Below are positions 1-8,031 of a stretch of DNA of 64,000 nucleotides, in pieces; the first letter of the stretch is position 1; the number at the start of each line of letters is the position of its first letter. The DNA is taken from the NCBI GenBank assembly GCA_947448525.1, contig CANFNV010000002.1:1-64000 (forward strand), written 5' to 3'. A model generated the notes under the pieces. It made no database searches, was not told where the DNA came from, and saw nothing but the letters and a program-made list of their open reading frames with translations. Position numbers and translations under genes: made by a program. The DNA is from Flavobacteriaceae bacterium. Lineage in GTDB: Bacteria > Bacteroidota > Bacteroidia > Flavobacteriales > Flavobacteriaceae.

Positions 1-321
1 AGTAACGAAGTTTGTTAACATACCACCAGGCCATCTTTCAGTGATGTAAGGCATGTTACAAGCTAATGCTTTTTCTGAAACAATATCTTTTGCTTGTTTT
101 TTGGTAGCTACGAAAAGTATTTTTCTACCTGATGCTGCAATTTTTTTCATAGCTTCTCCAGCTTCTTCAATTTTTGCAGCAGTTTTATATAGATTAATGA
201 TGTGAATACCATTACGTTCCATATAAATGTAAGGAGCCATGTTTGGGTCCCATTTGCGAGTCATGTGTCCAAAATGAACACCTGCTTCTAATAATTCTTT
301 AACGTCAATTTTGTTTGCCAT
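1..321 (-). CDS. rpsB: 30S ribosomal protein S2 (partial, C-terminus outside window)
   Basis: The reverse strand from the ATG at 321 reads an open frame to the window edge (107 codons) that is plainly ribosomal protein S2: it opens [19 protein letters not shown] and carries the family segments [10 protein letters not shown] and [10 protein letters not shown]2 sits on the back of the 30S head and is needed for initiation. Absent from the ORF track only because no stop is reached. It follows rplM-rpsI on the same strand after 206 bases, the usual Bacteroidetes order, in which tsf normally comes next (not visible here). The 206-base gap is long enough for a leader or internal promoter, but I see no clear -33/-7 pair in it. 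Confidence 0.97.
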   Translation of the reverse strand, partial: MANKIDVKELLEAGVHFGHMTRKWDPNMAPYIYMERNGIHIINLYKTAAKIEEAGEAMKKIAASGRKILFVATKKQAKDIVSEKALACNMPYITERWPGGMLTNFVT

Positions 322-456
322 TGTGTAATAGTTTACGTTCCGTGTTATAGCAATGTTCCTTATAGCTTTTGGCTTTTTGGCTTCATTTAGATGCTAAACT
401 AATTCCCTTTATATTTAAGGAATATCGACAACTTTGTTATAAATTCAATTTTAATG

Positions 457-475
457 TGCTGAACTAATTTCAGCA
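457..475. other. Small hairpin between rpsI and rpsB
   Basis: Perfect 7-bp inverted repeat TGCTGAA / TTCAGCA with a 5-base loop, about 50 bases downstream of the rpsI stop in the direction of transcription. On the minus strand it is not followed by a T-run, so it is not a typical terminator. It could be part of an rpsB leader or an RNA-processing site; this is inference. Confidence 0.3.
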
Positions 476-527
476 TTTGTTTGTAATAATTCGAGAATCT
501 TGAAAAGATACTGAAACAAGTTCAATA

Positions 528-914
528 TTAACGTTTCGAGAATTGGAATCTCTTTCTCGCTTTTTTCTGTCCGAATTTTTTACGTTCTACCATTCTTGGA
601 TCTCTTGTTAGTAATCCTTCTGGTTTTAAGATAGCTCTGTTTCCTTCGCCAACTTCACACATTACTCTTGCTAAAGCCATTCTTACAGCTTCTGCTTGTC
701 CTGTTGAACCACCACCGTATACATTTACTTTTACGTCAAAGTTGTTTACATTTTCAGTCATTGACATGGGTTGTAATACTTTGTATTGTAAAGTAGCTGT
801 TGGGAAGTAAGTTGCAAATTCTTTTTTGTTTACAGTAATTTTTCCTGTGCCTTCAGTAACATAAACACGTGCAACTGCACATTTTCTTCTACCGATTTTG
901 TGAATAACTCCCAT
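528..914 (-). CDS. rpsI: 30S ribosomal protein S9
   Basis: A 128-aa protein of normal S9 length. It starts MGVIHKIGRRK, has the GGGSTGQAEAVRMALARV core, and ends in the basic tail KKFGQKKARKRFQFSKR that reaches into the 30S P site and contacts tRNA. The ATG overlaps the rplM stop by one base (TAATG), which indicates translational coupling. Co-transcribed with rplM from the promoter at about 1.41-1.44 kb. The last residues KR fit the universal S9 C-terminus, so the gene is intact. Confidence 0.98.
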   Translation of the reverse strand: MGVIHKIGRRKCAVARVYVTEGTGKITVNKKEFATYFPTATLQYKVLQPMSMTENVNNFDVKVNVYGGGSTGQAEAVRMALARVMCEVGEGNRAILKPEGLLTRDPRMVERKKFGQKKARKRFQFSKR

Positions 915-1369
915 TACTTTAAGTCGTTAAGGTTAACTGTTTTTGGTTGTTGCGCGCCATGTTTGTGCTCAGAACCAACATTTACATCTAAATTACGGAA
1001 TAATTGTGCTCCTAATTTGTTTTTAGGCAACATTCCTTTTACAGCTTTTTCTACTAGTAATGCAGGGTTTTTTTGTTGCATTACTTTAGCAGTTAAACTT
1101 CTTTGTCCACCTGGGTAACCTGTGTGACGAATATATGTTTTTTCGTCAAGTTTGTTTCCAGTTAAATTAATTTTCTCTGAGTTGATAACAATTACGTTAT
1201 CTCCACAGTCAACATGCGGTGAATAACTCGGCTTGTATTTACCTCTTAAAAGCATCGCGACTTTTGAAGCAAAACGACCTAAGTTATGACCATCAGCATC
1301 TACAACAATCCACTGTTTTTCAACGGTAGCTTTGTTGGCAGAAACTGTTTTGTAGCTTAATGCGTCCAT
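914..1369 (-). CDS. rplM: 50S ribosomal protein L13
   Basis: A 151-aa L13, an early-assembling 50S protein. Visible family signatures are WIVVDADGHNLGRFASKVA near residue 20, GDNVIVINSEKI, and the KGMLPKNKLGAQLFRNL block near residue 110. The ATG at 1369 lies about 40 bases after a well-matched Bacteroidetes promoter. It is the first gene of the rplM-rpsI-(rpsB) run and overlaps rpsI by one base. Confidence 0.98.
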   Translation of the reverse strand: MDALSYKTVSANKATVEKQWIVVDADGHNLGRFASKVAMLLRGKYKPSYSPHVDCGDNVIVINSEKINLTGNKLDEKTYIRHTGYPGGQRSLTAKVMQQKNPALLVEKAVKGMLPKNKLGAQLFRNLDVNVGSEHKHGAQQPKTVNLNDLK

Positions 1370-1412
1370 AATATTATTTTAATTAAACATTCCATTCCCA
1401 ATTAAGGGAGTG

Positions 1413-1442
1413 CAAAAGTACAATTATTTATTATATATGCAA
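1413..1442 (-). promoter_or_regulatory. Promoter of rplM-rpsI(-rpsB)
   Basis: On the minus strand TTG (1442-1440) is followed by 19 bases and then TACTTTTG (1420-1413), an exact match to the Bacteroidetes -33/-7 consensus TTTG/TAnnTTTG. The predicted start point near 1407 leaves a leader of roughly 40 bases before the rplM ATG. Confidence 0.75.
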
Positions 1443-1640
1443 AATTGATTTTGAATTTTAATTACTATTTTGAATTTTAACGTTTTATAAAAAGTAATTT
1501 GATGCTTTATTAGTCTAAATTGCTTAGATAAATTTAGTTGTTTTAAGAGTTCCTTTTACGATGATTGTCAATGAAACTTTTTCTATTTAAAAATAAGAGA
1601 ATGAAAGTGGGGTAATAAAGTACAAAAATGCTCCAATCCA

Positions 1641-1687
1641 TTAGCTACTATAAATTATTTTCCTATTTTTACAACTAAATATTAGTT
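1641..1687 (+). promoter_or_regulatory. Candidate promoter with overlapping palindrome before the LacI-type gene
   Basis: TTAG (1641-1644), 19 bases, then TATTTTTA (1664-1671) is an imperfect -33/-7 pair. Directly after it lies AACTAAATATTAGTT (1673-1687), with 6-bp arms around a 3-base centre, ending two bases before the ATG. A palindrome at the expected start point of a LacI-family gene is the usual layout of an autoregulatory operator. That role is inference. Confidence 0.4.
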
Positions 1688-1689
1688 AG

Positions 1690-2721
1690 ATGAAATTGAA
1701 AGCCACATTAAAACAAATTGCGAAAGAACTTGGAGTTTCTGTATCTACGGTTTCTAAAGCTTTGAATGACAGTCCGGAGATAAGTGAGCCAACAAAAAAT
1801 CGGGTAAAAGAATACGCTAAATTAAAAAACTACAAACCAAATGTTATTGGTTTGAACCTTAAAAATCGCTCTACTAGAACTATAGGTGTGATTATCCCTA
1901 ATATATTGAATTCTTTTTTTGCTAAGGTTTTTACTGGAATCGAGAAAGTAGCTGACGAAAAAGGATATAAAGTGATTACTTGTATTTCAAACGAATCGTT
2001 GGAGAAAGAAATTAGCGCTCTTGAAATGTTGAGTAACGGAACTATTGATGGGTTTATTTTGTCCATTTCTAAAGAAGCGCAAAAACTGCAACAATTTGAT
2101 CATTTTACCTCTATTGTAAATGAAGGCACGCCAATGGTGATGTTTGATCGAATAGCAGACGAAGTAAATTGTGATAAAGTAATTGTTGATGATTTTGATA
2201 GTGCAATAAATGCAACCAATCATTTAATTGATACGGGTTGTAAAAATATAGCTATGTTTTCTACTATAAATCAATTAAGTGTTTCTAATTTAAGATCTCA
2301 GGGGTTTTATAAAGCTTTTGAGCAAAAAGGGTTAAAAGTAAATGAGAACTTAATTATTCTGACCGATAATGTAGAAGAATTTGATGAAAAAATTAATGAC
2401 TTTTTTGATAAAAATGTGATTGATGGTGTTTTTGCATTAGATGAGCATACCGCTACGGGTACAATTAAAATAGGCCTAAGAAAAGGTCTTAAAATACCCG
2501 AAGATCTTTCTGTAATTGGTTTTGCTGATGGCGTTTGGTCAAGAAGAATGACGCCAAGTTTATCTACGGTTAGTCAACACGGACCAGAAATTGGAGAAGT
2601 AGCCACAAAAATGCTTATTGAAAAACTAGAAAGTAAAGACGAAATATACAACCACACAACTACAATTATAAAAACAGAATTGAGACAGCGGGATTCCACA
2701 AGAAAAATACTAAAAAAGTAG
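1690..2721 (+). CDS. LacI/GalR-family transcriptional regulator
   Basis: A 343-aa protein with the standard family layout. The N-terminal helix-turn-helix (about residues 5-50) contains TLKQIAKELGVSVSTVSKALN, followed by a hinge helix near YKPNVIGLNL. A periplasmic-binding-protein-like sensor domain starts at IGVIIPNILNSFF and runs to the end, with DGFILSISKE, MVMFDRI and SVIGFADG as recognisable segments. It should bind a palindromic operator as a dimer and respond to a small ligand, often a sugar or sugar phosphate. No sugar-utilisation genes flank it, so the ligand cannot be inferred. A palindrome at its own start point suggests autoregulation. It converges on polA with 15 bases between the stops. 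Confidence 0.9.
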   Translation: MKLKATLKQIAKELGVSVSTVSKALNDSPEISEPTKNRVKEYAKLKNYKPNVIGLNLKNRSTRTIGVIIPNILNSFFAKVFTGIEKVADEKGYKVITCISNESLEKEISALEMLSNGTIDGFILSISKEAQKLQQFDHFTSIVNEGTPMVMFDRIADEVNCDKVIVDDFDSAINATNHLIDTGCKNIAMFSTINQLSVSNLRSQGFYKAFEQKGLKVNENLIILTDNVEEFDEKINDFFDKNVIDGVFALDEHTATGTIKIGLRKGLKIPEDLSVIGFADGVWSRRMTPSLSTVSQHGPEIGEVATKMLIEKLESKDEIYNHTTTIIKTELRQRDSTRKILKK

Positions 2722-2736
2722 CTTAATGTTCCTTTT

Positions 2737-5586
2737 TTAATGGGCTTCCAACCAATTCTTACCTATACCAATCTCAACGTCTAATGGGACATCCAATTTG
2801 AAGGCGTTTTCCATTTCGTGCTTAATCATAGGTTTTATTGTTTCTAATTCTGAGTTGTGAACATCAAAAACAAGCTCATCATGGACTTGCAACAACATTT
2901 TCGATTTCCAATTTTCAGAGGTTAGCTTTTTATGAATGTTAATCATGGCTATTTTGATAATATCAGCTGCAGATCCTTGAATTGGTGCGTTAACGGCATT
3001 TCGTTCCGCACCACTTTTTACCATCATATTAGCTGAATTGATATCTTTAAGATAACGTCTTCTTCCTAAAACCGTTTGCACATAACCATTTTCTCTAGCA
3101 AAGTCAACTTGGTTACTCATGTATGATTTTAGTTTTGGATAGGTTGCATAATAGGCGTCAATTAACTCAGCACTTTCTTTACGCGAAAGCGATGTTTGAT
3201 TGGAAAGTCCAAATGCCGAAACCCCATAAATTATTCCGAAATTCACGGTTTTAGCATTACTACGTTGTTCTTTAGTCACTTCGTCTAAAGGCACATTAAA
3301 TACTTTTGCGGCCGTACTTCTATGAATATCTTCGTTATTTTGAAAGGCTTTGATCATATTCTCTTCGCCTGAAAGTGCTGCTATGATTCGCAATTCTATT
3401 TGAGAATAATCGGCAGATAATAAGGTATAATTTTCATCTCGAGCAATAAATGCTTTTCGAATTAATCGTCCTCTTTCGGTACGAATCGGAATGTTTTGCA
3501 AATTCGGATTGTTGGAACTCAATCGCCCGGTTGCAGCAACGGTTTGCATATAATCGGTATGCACCCGTCCTGTTTTTTTATCCACTTGATTGGGTAAGGC
3601 ATCTATATAGGTACTTTGTAATTTCACCATTTGACGCCAATCCAAAATATCTTTTACTATGGGATTATCATTAGCTAAATAACTTAAAATTTCTTCGCCA
3701 GTAGCATATTGACCCGTTTTGGTTTTCTTTTGTTTGGTTCCGCCAATTTTCATTTTATCAAATAAAACGTCGCCCAATTGTTTTGGGGATGCCAAATTGA
3801 ATTTTTCGCCAGCGGTTTCATAGATTTTTTGTTCTAATGAAGCGCTTTCTTTCGCCATTACTACCGACATTTCTTTTAAGAAAGGAACATCAAGATTGAT
3901 GCCTTCCAATTCCATGGCGGCTAAAACAGGTATTAGTGGTATTTCGATTTCATCAAACAAGTTTTTGGTTTCAGCTTTATCAAGAATCGGACTGAAATTT
4001 TGTTTTAATTGGTACGTAATATCGGCATCTTCAGCAGCATATTCTTTAATTTCTTCTAAAGAAACGTCGCGCATCGATTTTTGATTTTTTCCTTTTTTGC
4101 CAATCAAATCTTCAATTGATTTAGGAGAATATTTCAAATAGGTTTCCGATAAAACGTCCATATTGTGTCGCATGTCTGGATTTATCAAATAATGTGCAAT
4201 CATCGTATCAAATAATTTTCCTTTAATTGCAACGGCATAATGCCACAGAATTTTTAAATCGTATTTGATATTCTGACCAATTTTTTCAATAGCTTCATTT
4301 TCAAAAAACGGCTTGAATTTATCTATTAAAATTTGGGCTTCATCTTGATTTTCGGGAAACGGAACGTAAAATGCTTTTCCTTTTTCAAACGAAAATGACA
4401 TTCCAACAAGTTCGGCATTTAATGCGTCTATTCCAGTAGTTTCTGTATCAAAACATACCGAAGTTTGATTCATTAAATTTTGTAATAACAATTTTACTGG
4501 GAAATCACCTTGAATAATTTGATAAAAATGTTCGGTGTTTTCTATCGTTGCATAATGCGAGTTGGTTTTTAATTCTCCGTTTTCTTCATCCGAAAATCCG
4601 AATAAATCAAATTGCTCTTCGTTGGATTTTTTGGTTGGTTTTTTCTGAATTTGATCTTTATCATTGTTATTGCCATTGGTGTCAATTTCATCGTATTCTT
4701 TTCCAGTTCCAAAATACTTATCAAACTGTGCTTTCATTTGACGAAATTCCAACTCTTGAAACAAAGCATCCGTTTTTTCTACATCGGGTTTCGATAATTC
4801 ATAATCATTGGCGTCAAAGATAACGGGGCAATCAAGTAGAATGGTGGCTAATTTTTTAGACAATATTCCTAGTTCAGCATTGGCTTCAATTTTATCTTTA
4901 ATGGCACCCTTTAGCTGGTGCGTATTGGCAAGAAGATTTTCCATCGAACCAAATTCTGCTAAAAATTTCTTAGCCGTTTTTTCACCAACACCAGGCAAAC
5001 CCGGAATATTATCGGCGGCATCGCCCATCATTCCTAAGAAATCTATCACTTGTAATGGATTGGTAATCTCAAATTTTTCTAATACTTCGGAAACTCCCCA
5101 AATTTCAATTTCATTGCCCATTCGAGCCGGTTTGTACATGAAAATATTTTCGGAAACCAATTGCGCAAAATCCTTATCGGGAGTCACCATAAACACTTTA
5201 AAACCTTCTTTTTCGGCTTGTTTAGCTAATGTTCCTATCAAATCATCGGCTTCAAAACCCGCTTTTTCGATAATCGGAATGTGCATCGCTTTCAACAATT
5301 CTTGAATGTAAGGTACGGCAATTTTAATGGCTTCTGGAGTTTCGTCACGATGGGCTTTGTATTCTTGATACATTTCATAACGATAATCGCTTCCTCCTTT
5401 GTCAAATGCTACGGCCAAGTGATCTGGTTTTTCACGTTTGATTACGTCCATTAAAGCGTTCATAAATCCCATAATGGCAGAAGTATCCATGCCTTTCGAA
5501 TTGATTCTTGGATTTTTTATAAAGGCAAAATAACCTCTAAATATTAATGCATAGGCGTCTAGAAGGTAAAGGCGTTTTTGTGACAT
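2737..5586 (-). CDS. polA: DNA polymerase I
   Basis: A 949-aa polymerase with all three domains. The N-terminal 5'-3' exonuclease/flap domain (about 1-300) shows FDKGGSDYRYEMYQEYKAHR, EADDLIGTLA and GDAADNIPGLPGVGEKTA. The 3'-5' proofreading domain (about 350-540) keeps its metal-binding motifs: DTETTG, NIKYDLKIL and YAAEDADITY. The polymerase domain has motif A DYSQIELR, motif B KTVNFGIIYG and motif C VHDE. It is therefore predicted to be proofreading-competent, for Okazaki-fragment maturation and repair synthesis. A hydrophilic Asn/Lys-rich linker separates the flap domain from the exonuclease. It is monocistronic, diverging from the metallophosphoesterase gene. Confidence 0.97.
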   Translation of the reverse strand: MSQKRLYLLDAYALIFRGYFAFIKNPRINSKGMDTSAIMGFMNALMDVIKREKPDHLAVAFDKGGSDYRYEMYQEYKAHRDETPEAIKIAVPYIQELLKAMHIPIIEKAGFEADDLIGTLAKQAEKEGFKVFMVTPDKDFAQLVSENIFMYKPARMGNEIEIWGVSEVLEKFEITNPLQVIDFLGMMGDAADNIPGLPGVGEKTAKKFLAEFGSMENLLANTHQLKGAIKDKIEANAELGILSKKLATILLDCPVIFDANDYELSKPDVEKTDALFQELEFRQMKAQFDKYFGTGKEYDEIDTNGNNNDKDQIQKKPTKKSNEEQFDLFGFSDEENGELKTNSHYATIENTEHFYQIIQGDFPVKLLLQNLMNQTSVCFDTETTGIDALNAELVGMSFSFEKGKAFYVPFPENQDEAQILIDKFKPFFENEAIEKIGQNIKYDLKILWHYAVAIKGKLFDTMIAHYLINPDMRHNMDVLSETYLKYSPKSIEDLIGKKGKNQKSMRDVSLEEIKEYAAEDADITYQLKQNFSPILDKAETKNLFDEIEIPLIPVLAAMELEGINLDVPFLKEMSVVMAKESASLEQKIYETAGEKFNLASPKQLGDVLFDKMKIGGTKQKKTKTGQYATGEEILSYLANDNPIVKDILDWRQMVKLQSTYIDALPNQVDKKTGRVHTDYMQTVAATGRLSSNNPNLQNIPIRTERGRLIRKAFIARDENYTLLSADYSQIELRIIAALSGEENMIKAFQNNEDIHRSTAAKVFNVPLDEVTKEQRSNAKTVNFGIIYGVSAFGLSNQTSLSRKESAELIDAYYATYPKLKSYMSNQVDFARENGYVQTVLGRRRYLKDINSANMMVKSGAERNAVNAPIQGSAADIIKIAMINIHKKLTSENWKSKMLLQVHDELVFDVHNSELETIKPMIKHEMENAFKLDVPLDVEIGIGKNWLEAH

Positions 5587-5731
5587 ATAGTATTTTTATA
5601 AAGCGTAAAAATAGAGAAACTTTCAAAAAGAAACATTCGTTTTTTAAATAGAATTTAAATGATTGTTAAAATATATTTAACACTATCAATTGACATAAAG
5701 TTTCTTCGTTAATTTGTTAAAAATTTGATTG

Positions 5732-6964
5732 ATGGCATTACGTTTAATAATTTTCTTTGGAATCATAGCATTGATAGAACTTTATGCTTTTCAAGCTGTA
5801 AAAACATTTACTAAAGTACGATGGGTTTTGATAGCTTATGTCATTATTTCATTAGCAACAATTGCATTTATTGCTTATCAGTTTACAAAATTTGACAGAA
5901 GTGTGGGTCAAACCAAAATGACAATGATAACATTAGGATTGGTATTGTTGGTTTTGATTCCAAAATTAATTTTGACTTTAGTTTTGTTTTTAGAAGATGT
6001 TTTCAGAATTGTATCGGGAACTATTGCTAAAATTTCAGGAAGTACAACCGCTTCTTTTATTCCTGAACGAAGAAAATTTGTAAGCCAAATTGCACTAGGA
6101 ATAGCTGCAATTCCATTCACATCATTAATTTATGGAATGACTTTTGGAAAATACAATTACAAAGTCATCAAACAACAAATCTTCTTTCCGAATTTACCCG
6201 ATGCTTTTGATGGATTTAAAATCACACAAATATCGGACGTGCACAGCGGTAGTTTTGACAATCCGGAGAAGATAAATTATGCTATCGATTTAATCAATGA
6301 GCAAGAAGCCGATATGATTTTGTTTACGGGTGATATTGTCAATACACATGCTAAAGAAATGTTGCCTTGGATTGAAACGTTTAATCGAATTAAGAAATAC
6401 GAACACGGTAAATTCTCTGTTTTAGGAAACCACGATTATGGGGAGTATGTTGATTGGAAAACGGAAGCTGATAAAGCAAAAAATTTTCAAAATATAAAGA
6501 GTTTGTATGGAAAAATAGGATTTAATTTGATGTTGAACGAACACACATACATTCAAAAAGGGGAGGAAAAAATTGCTTTGGTTGGCGTAGAAAATTGGGG
6601 TGTAAAATTCAAAAAAGCAGGTGATTTAAACAAAGCTTCTGAAGGATTGAGTAAAGAAGAATTTAAAATTATAATGAGTCACGACCCAAGCCATTGGGAT
6701 GCAGAAGTAAAAAATCATGCTAAAGATTTTCATTTAATGCTTTCGGGTCATACACACGGATTGCAATTTGGTATAGAAATTCCAGGATTTTTCAAGTGGA
6801 GTCCCGCACAATATGTCTATAATCAATGGGCGGGATTGTATGAAAAAGCTGGAAAATACATCTATGTAAATCGCGGTTTTGGATTTCATGCCTATCCTGG
6901 CAGAGTCGGAATTATGCCTGAGATAACCGTAATTGAACTAAAAAAAGGGAAAAGTGTAGTATAA
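5732..6964 (+). CDS. Membrane-anchored metallophosphoesterase (YkuE/YaeI-like)
   Basis: The track starts at a TTG (5729), but the ATG at 5732 is the more likely start and gives 410 aa. The first 150 residues contain three to four hydrophobic helices. The remainder is a calcineurin-like phosphoesterase with the full metal-ligand set: QISDVHSG, FTGDIVN, LGNHDYGE, SHDP and SGHTHGLQFG. The layout matches the YkuE/YaeI type, where some members hydrolyse UDP-diacylglucosamine-like lipids; the substrate here is not visible. It is transcribed alone, divergently from polA. Confidence 0.88.
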   Translation: MALRLIIFFGIIALIELYAFQAVKTFTKVRWVLIAYVIISLATIAFIAYQFTKFDRSVGQTKMTMITLGLVLLVLIPKLILTLVLFLEDVFRIVSGTIAKISGSTTASFIPERRKFVSQIALGIAAIPFTSLIYGMTFGKYNYKVIKQQIFFPNLPDAFDGFKITQISDVHSGSFDNPEKINYAIDLINEQEADMILFTGDIVNTHAKEMLPWIETFNRIKKYEHGKFSVLGNHDYGEYVDWKTEADKAKNFQNIKSLYGKIGFNLMLNEHTYIQKGEEKIALVGVENWGVKFKKAGDLNKASEGLSKEEFKIIMSHDPSHWDAEVKNHAKDFHLMLSGHTHGLQFGIEIPGFFKWSPAQYVYNQWAGLYEKAGKYIYVNRGFGFHAYPGRVGIMPEITVIELKKGKSVV

Positions 6965-6978
6965 TCGGTTAAATGTGC

Positions 6979-6986
6979 TACATTTG
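6979..6986 (+). promoter_or_regulatory. Candidate -7 box for the thioredoxin-fold gene
   Basis: TACATTTG matches TAnnTTTG exactly and lies about 50 bases before the ATG at 7037. No good TTTG is visible at the -33 position (GTG only), so confidence is moderate. Confidence 0.4.
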
Positions 6987-7036
6987 TATTGTAATATTTC
7001 TTTTTTTAGCTAAATAAAATAAAATATTTTGGTTTT

Positions 7037-7333
7037 ATGTCAAAATTTGGAGAACTTATAAATGCTCAAGTTCCTGTGTTAATTGACTTTTACACAGAAT
7101 GGAACGAATCATCGGTTATCATGCATCCTGTAATCAGAGATGTTGCTGCAGCTCTTGGTGACAAAGCAAAAGTAATTAAAATTGATGTGGATAAAAATCA
7201 GGAATTAGCAGAAGCACTTCGTATAAAAGGTCTTCCTACACTTATGATTTATAAAGAAGGTCAAATGGTTTGGAGGCAATCGGGTGAATTAGACGCTAAT
7301 ACCATTATTGGTTTGGTTCAAGAACAGGTTTAA
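7037..7333 (+). CDS. Thioredoxin-fold protein lacking the CxxC active site
   Basis: A 98-aa protein of thioredoxin length with the fold's landmarks in order: VLIDFYTEW near residue 15-22, VIKIDVDKN near 46, the cis-proline loop GLPTLMIY with Pro67, and a C-terminal helix. At the place of WCGPC the sequence reads WNESS (residues 22-26), so both catalytic cysteines are gone and the protein contains no cysteine. It cannot act as a disulfide reductase. A binding or scaffold role is possible, but I cannot name one. There is no signal peptide, so it is probably cytosolic. Its stop overlaps the convergent deacetylase stop by 4 bases. Confidence 0.85.
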   Translation: MSKFGELINAQVPVLIDFYTEWNESSVIMHPVIRDVAAALGDKAKVIKIDVDKNQELAEALRIKGLPTLMIYKEGQMVWRQSGELDANTIIGLVQEQV

Positions 7334-7962
7334 TCGATCCTATCACAGGTAAAACCTTTTTCTTTCAAAAATTTTAATGTTCTTGGCAATGTATATTCCA
7401 AGTTTCTAAAAGCTTTTTGGCTGTCGTGAAAAACGATTATGCTTCCTGACGTGACATTTTTAAGTACATTCTCTAAACATTTCTGTGGTGAATATGTAGT
7501 GTCAAAATCTCGACTTAAAACATCCCACATAATTATCTTGTACCCTAATTTTCTTAATTTCATTGATTTAGATACTGAAACTTTGCCATAAGGCGGTCTA
7601 AAAAGTGTACCTGTTGAATGCTCTAAAATTATCTTTTGACAAGATTCAACTTCATTTAAATAGTCTCTATTTGGAGTTTTCCATCCATTAATATGATTAA
7701 AAGTATGATTTCCAACAGAATGATTTTCGGTAATGACTTTTTTAAAAATTTCAGGATATTTAGTAATATTATTACCTATACAAAAAAAAGTGGCTTTGGC
7801 ATTATACGATTTCAGTTGTGCTAATGTCCATTCTGTTATTTCGGGAGTTGGACCATCATCAAAGGTTAAATAGACCTTATTATCATTGTTAGGAATGTTC
7901 CAAACATAATTTGAAAACAACTTTTTAATTGACCAATGTGTTTTTACCCAATGCAAATTCAT
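7330..7962 (-). CDS. NodB-type polysaccharide deacetylase family protein
   Basis: A 210-aa carbohydrate esterase family 4 (NodB homology) protein. It has motif 1 TFDDGP near residue 33, motif 2 HTFNH (metal-binding H-x3-H), motif 3 RPPYGK, a WDVLSRD motif, and the closing VFHDS. All metal and catalytic positions appear intact, so an active metal-dependent deacetylase of a GlcNAc-type polymer or peptidoglycan is expected. No signal peptide or N-terminal membrane helix is evident, which is unusual for an enzyme acting on wall polymers. A TACTTTTG box ends 4 bases before the ATG. Located downstream of the DUF2723 gene, with a terminator between them. Confidence 0.9.
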   Translation of the reverse strand: MNLHWVKTHWSIKKLFSNYVWNIPNNDNKVYLTFDDGPTPEITEWTLAQLKSYNAKATFFCIGNNITKYPEIFKKVITENHSVGNHTFNHINGWKTPNRDYLNEVESCQKIILEHSTGTLFRPPYGKVSVSKSMKLRKLGYKIIMWDVLSRDFDTTYSPQKCLENVLKNVTSGSIIVFHDSQKAFRNLEYTLPRTLKFLKEKGFTCDRID

Positions 7963-7966
7963 AAAT

Positions 7967-7974
7967 CAAAAGTA
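7967..7974 (-). promoter_or_regulatory. -7 box abutting the deacetylase ATG
   Basis: Minus strand TACTTTTG with only four bases to the ATG at 7962. If used, transcription would start at or inside the start codon. No TTTG is seen at a proper -33 distance, and the box lies in the T-tail of the upstream gene's terminator. Confidence 0.35.
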
Positions 7975-8012
7975 AATAAAAAAGTGCCAATAAATAAAAT
8001 CATTGGCACTTT
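7975..8012 (-). terminator. Rho-independent terminator of the DUF2723 gene
   Basis: On the minus strand an 11-bp perfect stem AAAGTGCCAAT / ATTGGCACTTT is followed by TTTATTT, 20 bases after the DUF2723 stop. It separates that gene from the deacetylase gene. Confidence 0.8.
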
Positions 8013-8031
8013 ACTATATTTAAAAAACTAA

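Larger units (their letters stand above)
1370..1689. other. Divergent intergenic region, rplM / lacI-type regulator
   Basis: A 320-base gap between divergently transcribed genes. It holds the rplM promoter (minus strand, listed) and a candidate promoter with overlapping palindrome for the regulator (plus strand, listed). I see no ORF, tRNA or repeat in the roughly 200 bases between these two sites. Confidence 0.6.

Noticed and set aside
61-321. rpsB piece treated as a pseudogene because it is missing from the ORF track
   Set aside because: The frame is open to the window edge; it is cut by the window, not broken.
900-1118. 72-aa plus-strand ORF
   Set aside because: Shadow of rplM on the other strand; no family features.
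4808-5305. 165-aa plus-strand ORF, the longest antisense frame in the window
   Set aside because: Entirely antisense to the polA flap domain, low-complexity Ser-rich translation, no initiation context.
2737-5586. Possible loss of proofreading in PolA, as in some bacterial Pol I
   Set aside because: DTETTG, NIKYDL and YxxxD motifs are all intact.
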